Source: Aquiflexum balticum DSM 16537 (GTDB lineage: Bacteria; Bacteroidota; Bacteroidia; Cytophagales; Cyclobacteriaceae). Taken from it: a DNA stretch of 64,000 nt. A program made the translations under genes and the position numbers. The stretch spans positions 3,986,001 to 4,050,000 of the forward strand of contig NZ_LT838813.1 of assembly GCF_900176595.1 (NCBI RefSeq), in the 5' to 3' direction. The notes below the pieces were generated by a model. That model saw only the letters and a program-made list of their open reading frames with translations. It did no database searches and was not told where the DNA came from. Position 1 is the stretch's first letter, and each line of letters opens with the position of its first letter. Below, piece after piece: positions 27,712 to 36,418 of the stretch.

Positions 27712-28812
27712 TTATTTTTTGACTGAAAAGATAACCAACTTTTGATTCTTGATTGCAGAATCATAGCTAATCAATGGGTTATTCCCTTCATAATCGATTA
27801 GGTTTTCTTTTTTCATTCGAATTATTTCTTCCCTCGCATGCGAACCTATATGGCCCTTTGAAAGGGTGTAATCAATAACCGATTTGTTATCTGTAATTTT
27901 TTTTGATAAAATATTATCTCTTAAATCCCTTTGGAAAGATTGGATTTTGGTCAATTTCGGTTGGTCAAAGATACCTAATTGAGCTTTAGACAAATCATCT
28001 TCAATATCAAAGTTGGCCTCACCATTCAGACCGCTTTTTTTCCAGACTATTTCCAAAAACTTGTTTACGGCCAATTGGTGTGAAGCACCAAAAACCAATC
28101 CATAAATACCTGATCTCTTTTTTATGGAGAAAGGATATAACTGTAAATTTGAATTTGACGGGAGCTTGTTTTTAATTGCCCCAATTAGGTTTCTGTGAAT
28201 AAACTGATAGGGGTTTTTCTTCAAATCCTCTATGTCAAAATCAATAGACTGTTTGAATTCAGGTGTTTCGTCAAATCTTTTGAAATATGATGTAGAAACA
28301 AAGAATAGAAAGTCCGTCCTTTTTGATTTTTCAAGTTTGTTAATTGTATCCAACTTCAAAAATTTAACCCCGTTTTGGTCTAAAAATACACGAGAGGGAT
28401 GTTTTATGATATCAGAATAATACTTTTCAAAAGCTTTTTCAAATTCCAGGTTTGAATATTCTATTTCAACAAATGACTTTAATATTGGCTTCTCTTTAAT
28501 AAAGCAATTACATGCATTTTGAAGTTCTATGAATTTAGGTTTTTTGTATTCATTAAGCTTTAGATAAATTTTTGTCCTTTTTTGAAGAATTATTTCTGCG
28601 TGGTCAAGAATTTTTTTCAAAATCCTGATTGGGCTACCTTCAATACCGTTTTTGTCATATCCCTTTCCGGCAAAAAAACCGATTATACAAACCGTACCAA
28701 ATCCCGACATCACAAAAGTTGGAAGCCAAGCTTGGGTATAATCCTCAAAAATTTCAAGTTTTGTGATCGTTCCTTGATCAAAAGGTTTTTCATGCAAATC
28801 CTTAATTCCCAT
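27712..28812 (-). CDS. tcmP: Three-Cys-motif partner protein TcmP, copy 1
   Basis: 366-residue partner of DUF5131 proteins. The N-terminal third has IIGFFAGKGYD and GIEGSP; the family motif is D-x-F-A-G-x-G, reminiscent of methyltransferase motif I. Here residue 45 is Gly, where the second copy (36419) has Asp, from a single GAT to GGT change. FLDQNGVKFL is another family-like segment. The C-terminal 250 residues are almost identical to copy 2, while differences cluster between residues 45 and 110. It is first in the operon, 118 bases before DUF5131. The loss of Asp45 may inactivate this copy. Confidence 0.85.
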   Translation of the reverse strand: MGIKDLHEKPFDQGTITKLEIFEDYTQAWLPTFVMSGFGTVCIIGFFAGKGYDKNGIEGSPIRILKKILDHAEIILQKRTKIYLKLNEYKKPKFIELQNACNCFIKEKPILKSFVEIEYSNLEFEKAFEKYYSDIIKHPSRVFLDQNGVKFLKLDTINKLEKSKRTDFLFFVSTSYFKRFDETPEFKQSIDFDIEDLKKNPYQFIHRNLIGAIKNKLPSNSNLQLYPFSIKKRSGIYGLVFGASHQLAVNKFLEIVWKKSGLNGEANFDIEDDLSKAQLGIFDQPKLTKIQSFQRDLRDNILSKKITDNKSVIDYTLSKGHIGSHAREEIIRMKKENLIDYEGNNPLISYDSAIKNQKLVIFSVKK

Positions 28813-28858
28813 AAGCTTATTTTTTAATTTATAAAGAACGTACTTTTTAAAACATTAG

Positions 28859-28882
28859 AAAATACCGTGTTTGGGGTATTTT
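28859..28882. repeat. Module-edge hairpin AATACC / GGTATT
   Basis: AAAATACC and GGTATTTT arms, 46 bases upstream of the TcmP copy 1 start. The identical structure sits at 37566 upstream of copy 2. Confidence 0.6.
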
Positions 28883-29089
28883 TCATTAAATACGGGGCAA
28901 AATCAACTGATTGAAGGAAGGAAAGTGAAATATTGATTCTAATTGAAGGTGTTTGGATGTAATTGGGTTGTGATAAGTTTTCCAGAAACATCCAAGTTTC
29001 CATGATGGAAGGAGCAGGAGAGGAGTAATTCTATTGAATGATATTTTGGATATGCTAAGACTCCATCAGGAATAAAACCTTAATATAGG

Positions 29090-29170
29090 GGAGGAATATT
29101 ATCAAAATGCCAAGAATGCTAAATCAAAAAAACAGTTCCTATTTTAAAAATCAATTGATATATTCCTTCC
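29090..29170 (+). promoter_or_regulatory. Conserved leader of the boundary gene, copy A
   Basis: About 80 bases ending at the ATG at 29171 (CCAAGAATGCTAAATC, then CAATTGATATATT) recur before the other two 5' copies at 37799-37878 and 46850-46937. Conservation across broken genes suggests a promoter, leader RNA or recombination arm. Confidence 0.55.
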
Positions 29171-29281
29171 ATGGACAGCGCAGCACTTAGGGAATTAGTA
29201 AGGGATTATCAACTTGGTTTGCGGGATGACATCGAAGTGCTGGAATCCTATTTCAATCATGTGTGGTATTTTATGGAATAA
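29171..29281 (+). pseudogene. Boundary gene, 5' fragment, copy A
   Basis: Start of a small unknown protein (MDSAALRELVRDYQLG, then LRDDIEVLESYFNHVWYF), interrupted after codon 34 by foreign sequence that supplies an early TAA. The missing part, with a second copy of the last 58 bases, resumes at 30857 beyond a split HipA module. The whole family protein would be about 110 residues; I do not recognise it. Confidence 0.75.
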
Positions 29282-29283
29282 AT

Positions 29284-29309
29284 AAAGTTGGTGATATTTC
29301 ACCGACTTT
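29284..29309 (-). terminator. Terminator of the split HipA module
   Basis: AAAGTTGGTGA / TCACCGACTTT, an 11-bp stem with one wobble and loop TATT. On the minus strand it is followed by ATTTATT. It lies 29 bases past the HipA N-domain gene stop and just inside the junction with the boundary gene. Confidence 0.7.
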
Positions 29310-29337
29310 ACTTCTTAATCATATAGTAATCTTTTTA

Positions 29338-29763
29338 TTAAAGGCTAGTTTCTAATTCATAAGGATTTGAAATTGTTCGCTTTCCAAATCGCTCCAAAAG
29401 TTTCACATCATTAGTTACTTCTATGTTTTCTTTTTTCAAAATTTCCTTCACTTTTGGTTGTTTCAATCCAGGAATCCTTATTTTGAAAAAAGGCCATAAT
29501 TCCTGACTACAGTAAACTTTTTCAACATCTGGAAAACCTACTATAAGATTGAGATCCTCAGAATTTGACTTAAAATCATGTGCATACTTGAAGCACCATT
29601 TGTTATTCGAATAAGTCAGCTCACCCACTTTTATATTTTCTAAATGAAGATAAAATATCTTTTCTGACTCTTTATAAGTTGGATTACTTGAGATGTAATG
29701 GGATCGCCGTTGATCATCTTCTTTATCAAACCATTGCCAAAATTTGTTAAACTTATTTTTCAT
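29338..29763 (-). CDS. HipA N-terminal-domain protein (HipS-like)
   Basis: 141 residues starting at ATG 29763, one base after the kinase stop (TAAGATG), so translation is coupled. The region VGELTYSNNKWCFKYAHDF, then VGFPDVEKVYCS and LWPFFKIRIPGLKQP, matches the N-terminal subdomain of HipA toxins, which exists as a separate HipS in HipBST systems. It lacks catalytic residues and may restrain or complete the kinase. A longer start at 29805 would overlap the kinase by 41 bases. Confidence 0.75.
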   Translation of the reverse strand: MKNKFNKFWQWFDKEDDQRRSHYISSNPTYKESEKIFYLHLENIKVGELTYSNNKWCFKYAHDFKSNSEDLNLIVGFPDVEKVYCSQELWPFFKIRIPGLKQPKVKEILKKENIEVTNDVKLLERFGKRTISNPYELETSL

Positions 29764-29764
29764 C

Positions 29765-30763
29765 TTAGATATTCCTAATTTTTTCAAATCTTTTATGAAG
29801 CACAATTTCTATTAATTCTTTTCTGTTTTTAGAAAAATAAATAAAAATATCTTCATTTAACATTTTGATTACTTGATCCTCCATTTCGGAAGTACTTAAA
29901 GAAACGACAATTTTTTGGAATTCGTTGTTATATCTTTTAATGAAATCAACCAATTCAAAATGATTTGCTTCTTTATTCTCGTCAATACTTACTCTTGGTT
30001 TAGAACCATTGATATATTTTTCAATTTTTTTTCCATTAATGGCCTTGTAGTTTCCCAGATGCTTTTCAATGTTTTTTTCACTGAAATTCCATAAAAGTCC
30101 TCTAGCTGAATCATATATCGGAGCAAAGGTAATGATTTTATTAGTGTTTCTCACATTCTGAATTACCCCCCAATTATAGAAATGCCTATCGTTATTTCCA
30201 ACGATCGCATCAAACACCAACATTTTCACAAACTCAACCATCAACATTTCAAAGTCATTTGGAAAGACATTCCTTAAAGCATCCTTAATGAATTCAAATG
30301 TGAAAACTGATCTAGCCTCTCCTTTGTTATTGGCAATTCTTTCACCTTCTATTGTATCCCCAAAAAACTCACTGCAAATCTCCGCTCCATGTACAAGCTT
30401 TTCCTCTCTGGGATTTAAAAAATATTTGCTTAAAAAACGGATTTGGCCATTTGCAATCACTAAATCTGTCTCGTTCATTTTTAGACCCAATGTTTGACCA
30501 ATCTTATTAATGGCAAATTCAATTATGGATTCATGTGGATACCATTTTTCTGCTGTTTTTGCAATATATGGGATCCATGATTTTTTATTTCCCTTTTTGA
30601 TTTTGGAATCTTTGGTAAATTTGTAAAGTTTAATAAACTGCTTTGGGGCATCCCCGTCTAAAGGATAATCCAAAACATAGTAGTTTTTCTCTTTTAATTT
30701 GGGGATTTTGGATTCCTTTAATATAACTCCGGAATATTCTATGGACTTTTCTTTTCTCAACAT
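29765..30763 (-). CDS. HipA-family kinase lacking the N-subdomain (HipT/CtkA-like)
   Basis: 332-residue serine/threonine kinase of the HipA toxin family. Catalytic loop NNDRHFYNWG (190-199) and metal-binding APIYDSARG (214-222) are intact; the ATP-side RSVFTF segment lies near 151-156. The N-terminal HipA subdomain is encoded by the next gene. HipT inhibits translation by phosphorylating tRNA synthetases in studied cases. Here the order is kinase first, N-domain second, the reverse of E. coli hipBST, and no HipB-type HTH gene is adjacent. Confidence 0.8.
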   Translation of the reverse strand: MLRKEKSIEYSGVILKESKIPKLKEKNYYVLDYPLDGDAPKQFIKLYKFTKDSKIKKGNKKSWIPYIAKTAEKWYPHESIIEFAINKIGQTLGLKMNETDLVIANGQIRFLSKYFLNPREEKLVHGAEICSEFFGDTIEGERIANNKGEARSVFTFEFIKDALRNVFPNDFEMLMVEFVKMLVFDAIVGNNDRHFYNWGVIQNVRNTNKIITFAPIYDSARGLLWNFSEKNIEKHLGNYKAINGKKIEKYINGSKPRVSIDENKEANHFELVDFIKRYNNEFQKIVVSLSTSEMEDQVIKMLNEDIFIYFSKNRKELIEIVLHKRFEKIRNI

Positions 30764-30856
30764 AGGTTAACAAAACTAAAATTATCCAATACAAAAATAG
30801 CTGGATTTAAGATCAAAATCATTTTTTGTAATAAAATGATGCATTTAGAGATATTT

Positions 30857-31152
30857 GGTATGGTTTGCGGGATGATATCGAAGTGCTGGAATCCTATTTC
30901 AATCATGTGTGGTATTTTATAGATGGAGATGGATATGAGCTTTCACTATTGTATGGCAAGGGAAAATATGCCATCTTATACCATCACCGGAGGTTGAGGC
31001 AGGTTGCCATTAATTTTCTGAGCGAATCCAATCCACTCAGGGACCTTACGCTTTTTGTCAGTGGCTTGGAGGGACGGTTTGGGATATCTGTTGAGGAATT
31101 TCTTCCTAGGATACTGGCGGAGTTTGCATTGGTGGAGGGGAGGGATAATTGA
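30857..31152 (+). pseudogene. Boundary gene, 3' fragment, copy A'
   Basis: Starts with a 58-base near-duplicate (one difference) of the end of copy A and then continues the frame: IDGDGYELSLLYGKGKYA, YHHRRLRQ, ESNPLRDLTLFVSG, FLPRILAEFALVE, ending with TGA after the TAA-free frame. It has no proper start. Together copies A and A' rebuild one gene split by the HipA module. Confidence 0.75.
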
Positions 31153-31201
31153 AGGGCTAGGTGCTTTAAAGAAACTGTTTGTATAGTCTGGAGCTCAAAA
31201 G

Positions 31202-31225
31202 GTTGACAATTATTCTGTTGTCAAC
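31202..31225. terminator. Hairpin terminator between copy A' and DUF2235
   Basis: GTTGACAA / TTGTCAAC around an eight-base loop, with T-rich flank on both sides. It can end transcription of the minus-strand DUF2235 gene. Confidence 0.65.
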
Positions 31226-31261
31226 TTTAATGACAATAGATATTTTGTCTTGATTATTATT

Positions 31262-32365
31262 TTACTCATTTTTATTCCCTTTTTGATAATAAACTATTTC
31301 TTTATCGAATTCAATATTTGATAGACACTTGAGATTTTCAGGTTTATAGCTCTTATCAATCTTCTTTTTGATCGCAACAGAATGATGAATAAGGCTTCCT
31401 ATTGAGATTTCTCTAGATTGTGGACAAAAAAACTTAAATATTCCTTTATAAGAATTATGGATTTGTTGTAAATGGTCCGGTGGCTGAAATTTTCCACCTA
31501 TACCAAAAACGTATTTATCTACTTTTTTCTTATCTAGTCTAAGACCTAAACCTGAAGCCTCTCCAAGCATCCAGACTAATGATATTTTTGAAAGTCCCTC
31601 TTCAGGATAAGAACCTCCAATATCAGAATGAACCCCCGCGAAATAAACCTCCTTTAGGTCTTTATGAGTATTCGGATTAACTTTTTGAAATCTAAATTTT
31701 TTTCTCTTTTCGTCAATAGCAACTGCATGTCTAACAGATTTAATATATTTTAAATCATAAGTATATGGAAGGTTGGATTTTGAGAAAAAAACATTGCCTA
31801 CGGACGATACTGTATCCCATAATCCCATAAATGCAATTTTACCTTCTCCTCTAGAAAAGGAGCTTTTTATTCGAGCAACAATTTTTACATGGCCTGAAAT
31901 CCTATTTCTCCCTACTAAACCATTTTCAATATCCCTTTTTAATTCCTTATTAATATAGTTTTCATAAAGGTTATAAAGTTGCTCCATATGTGCTGTATTG
32001 CCTTTTTGAAGAATGCCAAACATTCTAATAATTCCAGCAACAACTCTAACAGTATAAGCCCCTCTGCTAAAGCCGAAAAAGTATATCTTGTCTTCATCAT
32101 TATAATTTTCCATGATGAATTTGTATGCATCGAGAACGTTATTCTTTAAAGAATAACCAGAAACCATAGCCTTGAACTTAAACCATTCTTTACTTCTCTC
32201 ATTATCCACCCATAAAGGAGTGGTGGTACCTAATCCTGGCGAGTAGTAACACAGTTGTTGAGACGATTTTTCTAAGCACGCAAACAAATGGACTATATTA
32301 GAATTCTCATTCACCGTTACTTTATTACCGGTACCATCACAGCAAACGACAATGTTTCTTGACAT
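31262..32365 (-). CDS. DUF2235 alpha/beta hydrolase (Tle1-like)
   Basis: 367-residue predicted lipase/esterase. The nucleophile motif GFSRGA places Ser100, CCDGTGN lies at 8-14, GLWDTVSSVG and HSDIGGSY supply the usual acid and oxyanion elements. DUF2235 domains occur in type VI phospholipase effectors of the Tle1 group and as free-standing genes in defence islands. No secretion gene is near, so an intracellular membrane-damaging toxin is a possible role. It lies alone on the minus strand with a module-edge hairpin upstream. Confidence 0.8.
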   Translation of the reverse strand: MSRNIVVCCDGTGNKVTVNENSNIVHLFACLEKSSQQLCYYSPGLGTTTPLWVDNERSKEWFKFKAMVSGYSLKNNVLDAYKFIMENYNDEDKIYFFGFSRGAYTVRVVAGIIRMFGILQKGNTAHMEQLYNLYENYINKELKRDIENGLVGRNRISGHVKIVARIKSSFSRGEGKIAFMGLWDTVSSVGNVFFSKSNLPYTYDLKYIKSVRHAVAIDEKRKKFRFQKVNPNTHKDLKEVYFAGVHSDIGGSYPEEGLSKISLVWMLGEASGLGLRLDKKKVDKYVFGIGGKFQPPDHLQQIHNSYKGIFKFFCPQSREISIGSLIHHSVAIKKKIDKSYKPENLKCLSNIEFDKEIVYYQKGNKNE

Positions 32366-32414
32366 AAAAAAGAGTTTAATGGAAGTATTACAATTAAAGA
32401 AAAGAATCGAGATA

Positions 32415-32442
32415 AAAAAATACCGTGAATAAGGTATTTTTT
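32415..32442. repeat. Module-edge hairpin AATACC / GGTATT
   Basis: AAAAAATACC and GGTATTTTTT arms around GTGAATAA, 50 bases upstream of the minus-strand DUF2235 start. Same orientation of the core on the plus strand as the other copies. Confidence 0.6.
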
Positions 32443-32526
32443 AATATCTGCTTCATATAGAAACTTAAAGGCGAAGAATATGGTATGGAGAGTGTACCCC
32501 CTTCTGGGTGAAGAATAGCTTTGGCT

Positions 32527-32549
32527 AGGAGTAGATTGCATCTACTCCT
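32527..32549. terminator. Strong hairpin
   Basis: AGGAGTAGAT / ATCTACTCCT, a 10-bp perfect stem with loop TGC, followed by TTCTAT. No gene ends nearby on the plus strand; it may be a leftover terminator. Confidence 0.5.
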
Positions 32550-32691
32550 TTCTATCATTGGAATTTATAATTACACATCAGGTCAGGGCTAGATAAAACT
32601 TAAGGTGAGGGGTATAAAGTTGTACTTCTATGCTTTGTATGTTTCCTAGGTTGTTTTATTATCTACAAATTTTGATTCACTGTATTCTGTA

Positions 32692-32768
32692 ATCGGTAAT
32701 TACAAGTGCACCATTTTCTGTAAATAAGAATGTGCCATATTTGGCAACAATGATGAACCACCAGTAAT
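32692..32768 (+). repeat. Left copy of a direct repeat flanking the DUF6035-like gene
   Basis: Begins CGGTAATTACAAGTGCACCA and matches 34858-34930 (CGGTTATTACAAATACACCA) imperfectly over about 75 bases, including TGTAAATAAGAATG against GGTAAATAATAATG. The pair brackets the gene at 33078. Confidence 0.6.
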
Positions 32769-32770
32769 TT

Positions 32771-32790
32771 CTTTGGGGCATGCCCCAAAG
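32771..32790. other. Perfect 20-bp palindrome
   Basis: CTTTGGGGCATGCCCCAAAG reads identically on both strands. It lies just beyond the left direct repeat. It could be a cruciform or dimeric protein site, or a resolution site of a lost element. Confidence 0.6.
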
Positions 32791-33077
32791 GGATTTTGGA
32801 CTATTTTTCTGATCTTCTAAATCATCTAGCATTTCATGAGTGAATATTGAAAAACTCTAATTGGTATTTTTGGAATTCCTGAATGGAGGTATTTAATGTG
32901 AATTAACAGGAGGAAAACATTTGCTAGGACTTTATCTAAATTGGTTGAAAAATTATCAACAAACTCAGATCTGATTTTTCCCGACAACCATTGTCATTTT
33001 AGCGAATTTTTCTGTTGAATTGAAAGCTAAAATTTTCCTTTGTACCTATATTCACAGAAATACAATCAATCATCCCA

Positions 33078-34826
33078 ATGAGATATAATAAAATCAACAT
33101 AGTAAGGGTAAAAGAGAGTAAAACCATCATTGATGTAAAGGAGCAATTTAAAGAGAGAAAAGATTTTTTTTCTTTTAGAGAGAAAGCGTATGAAGAAAAG
33201 TTGGAATTTGAATGTTTGCAGTGTGGACAGAAAATTTCCATTTCCAAAAGCAGTAGAAACAACCTGTACTTTAAACATAATCCCAATACCACAGCTTGCC
33301 TTCTTAAGGATTCACGGTTTTCTGAAAGTGATTGGGAAATTTACAAAAAGATAGTTTACTCCAAAGAAAGCGATCGTCACAAATTTTTAAAGGAAGCAAT
33401 AGGGAATAAACTTCAAAGAGTCGCAGGAATCGATCTTAATAAGCTTTGGATTGATGACCGATATCTAATTATTGACGGTGAAAAGAGAAGACCCGATGTT
33501 TATTGTGAATTCCGAGATAGGAAAATTGTCTTCGAAATCCAGCTTTCTGATCTTTCACCAAGGTACATGATTGAAAGAAATTCTTTTTATGAAAAACATG
33601 GAATATACCTAATATGGATTCTTGATAATTTCAATTACTTAAATCAAAGTAACAGCCATTTAAACATTAAATACCTATCAGGCCACCAAAACTTTTTTGT
33701 TTTCAATGAATCATCATCTGAATTTAAGTTGGATTGTAGATTTAAGAAAAATTATATTTTCGAAAAGAAAGAAGTCCGCTGTAAATGGCAAACTGCTACT
33801 ATAGGATTGGAATCTTTGATTTTTGAAGAAAATCACAAGGAAGTATACTATTACCATTATGAAAACGGTAAAAAAAGTAAAGATGAATATCTGAAACGAC
33901 TCAATGCCAAAAAGCAAAAAAGTATTGTAGAATCAAAAATGATTCAAGAAAAGGCATGGAAAATTTCCCGTGTTGAAGAATTTATTAAGAATCTGAAATT
34001 TTACTACAAACATAGAATCGCTGATTATAGCCATTTTCGCGCTTATTTGGAAAATAGTGAAAAAGGCGAATTACAAATCATCAATGAAAGAATTGGATAT
34101 GAAAAAAGTCCAAATAAACTTTTTTTATTTTTAGAAACTACCAAGAATAAGAATTACCAATTTCTAAGTTTTATTTTAGATGTAATCCAGATAAAAATGG
34201 ATATAAACCTCAAAAATGACAAAGGGAAAACTATTTTTGAAATTATTGTTTCTGATTTGGAGTTTTCTTTAGAGCAATTGTTGAGTATGGTAAAGTCACT
34301 TTTGCATAGAGGTTATATTTTACAGGAATCTGATTTTAAAGCTTGGACTGAGCGTGGGTTTGAACAAAAAGATTCTGGCTGGTATTATTTGTTTGAAAAA
34401 TTCACAGGTGGACAACATTTGGATGTTATAGAAAAAGTTTTCGAAATGAGACATGGAAATGTAGTTCTCATGATAGAGTCTGTTAAAAGGAATATATTTA
34501 TTCATTCTAATTATGGTTCTCCTTCCGAAATTAGGAATTGGGTGGCGTTTGCAAACAATGCTATAGAATATTATGCTGAATATTGGGAATTTATAGAGTT
34601 AGCATTTCAACATTATGGTAATTGGGAGGAGATTGTTAATTCTGACCTTTTGAACAAGCAATCTTTAAATAATAAAATGGAAAGGTATCAAAAGAACAAA
34701 CCAAAAATTGCTGTGGAGTTTGTGGAAGTTTTTTTCGAACTCTATGAGGAGGTTTACAATACTTCTCCAGATCTAAAGAATTCGCATAGTTACTACCTTA
34801 TTGATTGGGGATTTTATAGTGAGTAG
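33078..34826 (+). CDS. CoiA/DUF6035-like protein
   Basis: 582 residues. The N-terminal part has a cysteine-containing segment (ECLQCGQKISISKSS) followed by FKHNPNTTACLL. Then RRPDVYCEFRDRKIVFEIQLS gives a D...E-x-Q nuclease-like core as in CoiA-type and DUF6035 proteins. The C-terminal half is helical with no assignment. CoiA-like proteins act in DNA uptake in Firmicutes, but the Bacteroidota forms are often island cargo. The gene stands alone and is bracketed by 75-base direct repeats, so it is a discrete module. Confidence 0.65.
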   Translation: MRYNKINIVRVKESKTIIDVKEQFKERKDFFSFREKAYEEKLEFECLQCGQKISISKSSRNNLYFKHNPNTTACLLKDSRFSESDWEIYKKIVYSKESDRHKFLKEAIGNKLQRVAGIDLNKLWIDDRYLIIDGEKRRPDVYCEFRDRKIVFEIQLSDLSPRYMIERNSFYEKHGIYLIWILDNFNYLNQSNSHLNIKYLSGHQNFFVFNESSSEFKLDCRFKKNYIFEKKEVRCKWQTATIGLESLIFEENHKEVYYYHYENGKKSKDEYLKRLNAKKQKSIVESKMIQEKAWKISRVEEFIKNLKFYYKHRIADYSHFRAYLENSEKGELQIINERIGYEKSPNKLFLFLETTKNKNYQFLSFILDVIQIKMDINLKNDKGKTIFEIIVSDLEFSLEQLLSMVKSLLHRGYILQESDFKAWTERGFEQKDSGWYYLFEKFTGGQHLDVIEKVFEMRHGNVVLMIESVKRNIFIHSNYGSPSEIRNWVAFANNAIEYYAEYWEFIELAFQHYGNWEEIVNSDLLNKQSLNNKMERYQKNKPKIAVEFVEVFFELYEEVYNTSPDLKNSHSYYLIDWGFYSE

Positions 34827-34857
34827 ATTTTATATCATTATCAATTAGGGATTTTTA

Positions 34858-34930
34858 TCGGTTATTACAAATACACCAATTCGGTAAATAATAATGACCC
34901 AAATTTGGCTATGTACCACTAATATTTGGA
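34858..34930 (+). repeat. Right copy of the direct repeat
   Basis: Partner of 32692-32768 in the same orientation, starting 32 bases after the stop of the DUF6035-like gene. Confidence 0.6.
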
Positions 34931-35072
34931 TAATAAGGATTGATTAGTGCCACATTCCGACCATGTTCACTGCGCCACTTTTAAAGATCAGCTTTAATAT
35001 TTAGCAATTAATCTTTTGTTAAATATTTTGACAATTTCTTTATTGCCAAGTAAACAAATGTTTTAATAATTA

Positions 35073-35510
35073 TTAAGTCTTTTTAGGCCTAAGTCTATGT
35101 TCCAATTGCCAAATCAGGAATAAAGTCACAAATTCTATCAAAATCATCCCTAAAACGGCAAATTTTAGATCCAACTCAAAAAATAAGGCTATCAAACTTG
35201 GTAAATACACTGCTGGCATTGTCCAAAAGCTTCCTGCCATGCTGCATATATGAAGAAGATTAGGATCACTGCCCGTCTCTTCACCCTTTGAAAATTTTGT
35301 TTCCAAAATCAGATAAACGGTAGAATTCACAAGCCAGAAAGGAGCTGTAATTGCAAAACAAAGAACCAATAACTTTATGGTTTCCAATTCGAATACAATT
35401 CCAGGATCATATATAAATAGGAATAGTATACCTGGTGCTACAGATGCAAAAAATATAAGAATTAAAGTCATGAAAGATACAGGCGTGATTTTACTTATGT
35501 CTAAGCTCAT
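35073..35510 (-). CDS. Membrane protein of unknown function
   Basis: 145 residues with four hydrophobic segments (about 12-33, 45-70, 90-112 and 117-137). No family is recognised. It lies 72 bases downstream of the second DUF5131 gene on the same strand, in the place that the HEPN-like gene holds in copy 1, so it may have been captured as an alternative third gene. Confidence 0.6.
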   Translation of the reverse strand: MSLDISKITPVSFMTLILIFFASVAPGILFLFIYDPGIVFELETIKLLVLCFAITAPFWLVNSTVYLILETKFSKGEETGSDPNLLHICSMAGSFWTMPAVYLPSLIALFFELDLKFAVLGMILIEFVTLFLIWQLEHRLRPKKT

Positions 35511-35582
35511 TTGGTGTTTTTTGAATTTTCAAAAAGAATCTGGTTTCTATTGGGTAAGATTGGGGACAACATTGAAGTAAAT

Positions 35583-36311
35583 TTATACATGTCTTTGAAG
35601 CTCAATCTCCGGCATTTCATCATAAGTTTTCCCATTGAGTTCCCTTCCGGCTTTTTTCTTATTTTTTCCTCCCCATTGCTTGAAGAAAAATGCCACATTG
35701 GATTGCTGGCATTGCTCCTGTATATCCAATACCCATTCCGGATCCATGGGCCGGGGTTTGTGTCCGCTTTCTCCACCCACTATCACCCAGTCGATGCCGA
35801 TAAGGTTGAGGTTTGACAAAGGCCCTATTAGAGGTTCGCAGGACAAGAACTTCACACGGGCCCCGCACTGTCTCAAGAAATCAATCCTTTCGGTCACTTT
35901 TTCGTCTTCCACAGATACACCCATCCAGATATTATGTGGCCAAATCAATTGGTCGCTGATTTCCGCCAATCTATCTGCTCGCTTGGTCAATACCTGAAAC
36001 ACATGTTGACCATTGTCCCTCATCACCTGAAAGACTCTCTGGATAAATTCCAAGGGCACGTCCTTATGGAAGAGATCGGACATAGAGTTTACAAATACCA
36101 CCTTGGATTTCTTCCATGTGTATGGAATACCCAAGGCATCCTCATGTGTCTTTACTTTCTTAAATCCATCCTTGTATTTGTCCACCCCCATTGCTTTGAG
36201 CCTTTTGGACATGACTTCTGCATAGCAGAATTTACATCCCGGTGAGATTTTGGTACATCCAGTCACTGGATTCCAAGTTAGTTCGGTCCATTCAATTGAG
36301 GTTTGTGCCAT
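35583..36311 (-). CDS. Three-Cys-motif protein, DUF5131 (Gp37/Gp68), copy 2
   Basis: 242 residues, nearly identical to the product at 26877. It keeps [17 protein letters not shown] with the C-x6-C-x2-C cysteines and all other family signatures. Sequence identity at the DNA level ends near the ccggcatttc word inside the last codons, so the C-terminus differs (EIELQRHV). It follows TcmP copy 2 by 107 bases. It belongs to a 2.4-kb duplication of 26890-29275. Confidence 0.88.
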   Translation of the reverse strand: MAQTSIEWTELTWNPVTGCTKISPGCKFCYAEVMSKRLKAMGVDKYKDGFKKVKTHEDALGIPYTWKKSKVVFVNSMSDLFHKDVPLEFIQRVFQVMRDNGQHVFQVLTKRADRLAEISDQLIWPHNIWMGVSVEDEKVTERIDFLRQCGARVKFLSCEPLIGPLSNLNLIGIDWVIVGGESGHKPRPMDPEWVLDIQEQCQQSNVAFFFKQWGGKNKKKAGRELNGKTYDEMPEIELQRHV

Positions 36312-36418
36312 AATGCTTGATTTTTAGAATGTCTTTTTTGAGAATTACGTTTTCTTCCAATAGTAAAACTAGTCTCTTTCAACCATTAGCCAATTGTTTT
36401 GGCACCTGTTGTCCCAAA

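Larger units (their letters stand above)
32366..33077. other. 711-base spacer rich in hairpins and repeats
   Basis: No gene is seen. It contains the module-edge hairpin (32415), a 10-bp stem hairpin (32527), the left copy of a 75-base direct repeat (32692) and a perfect 20-bp palindrome (32771). Confidence 0.55.
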
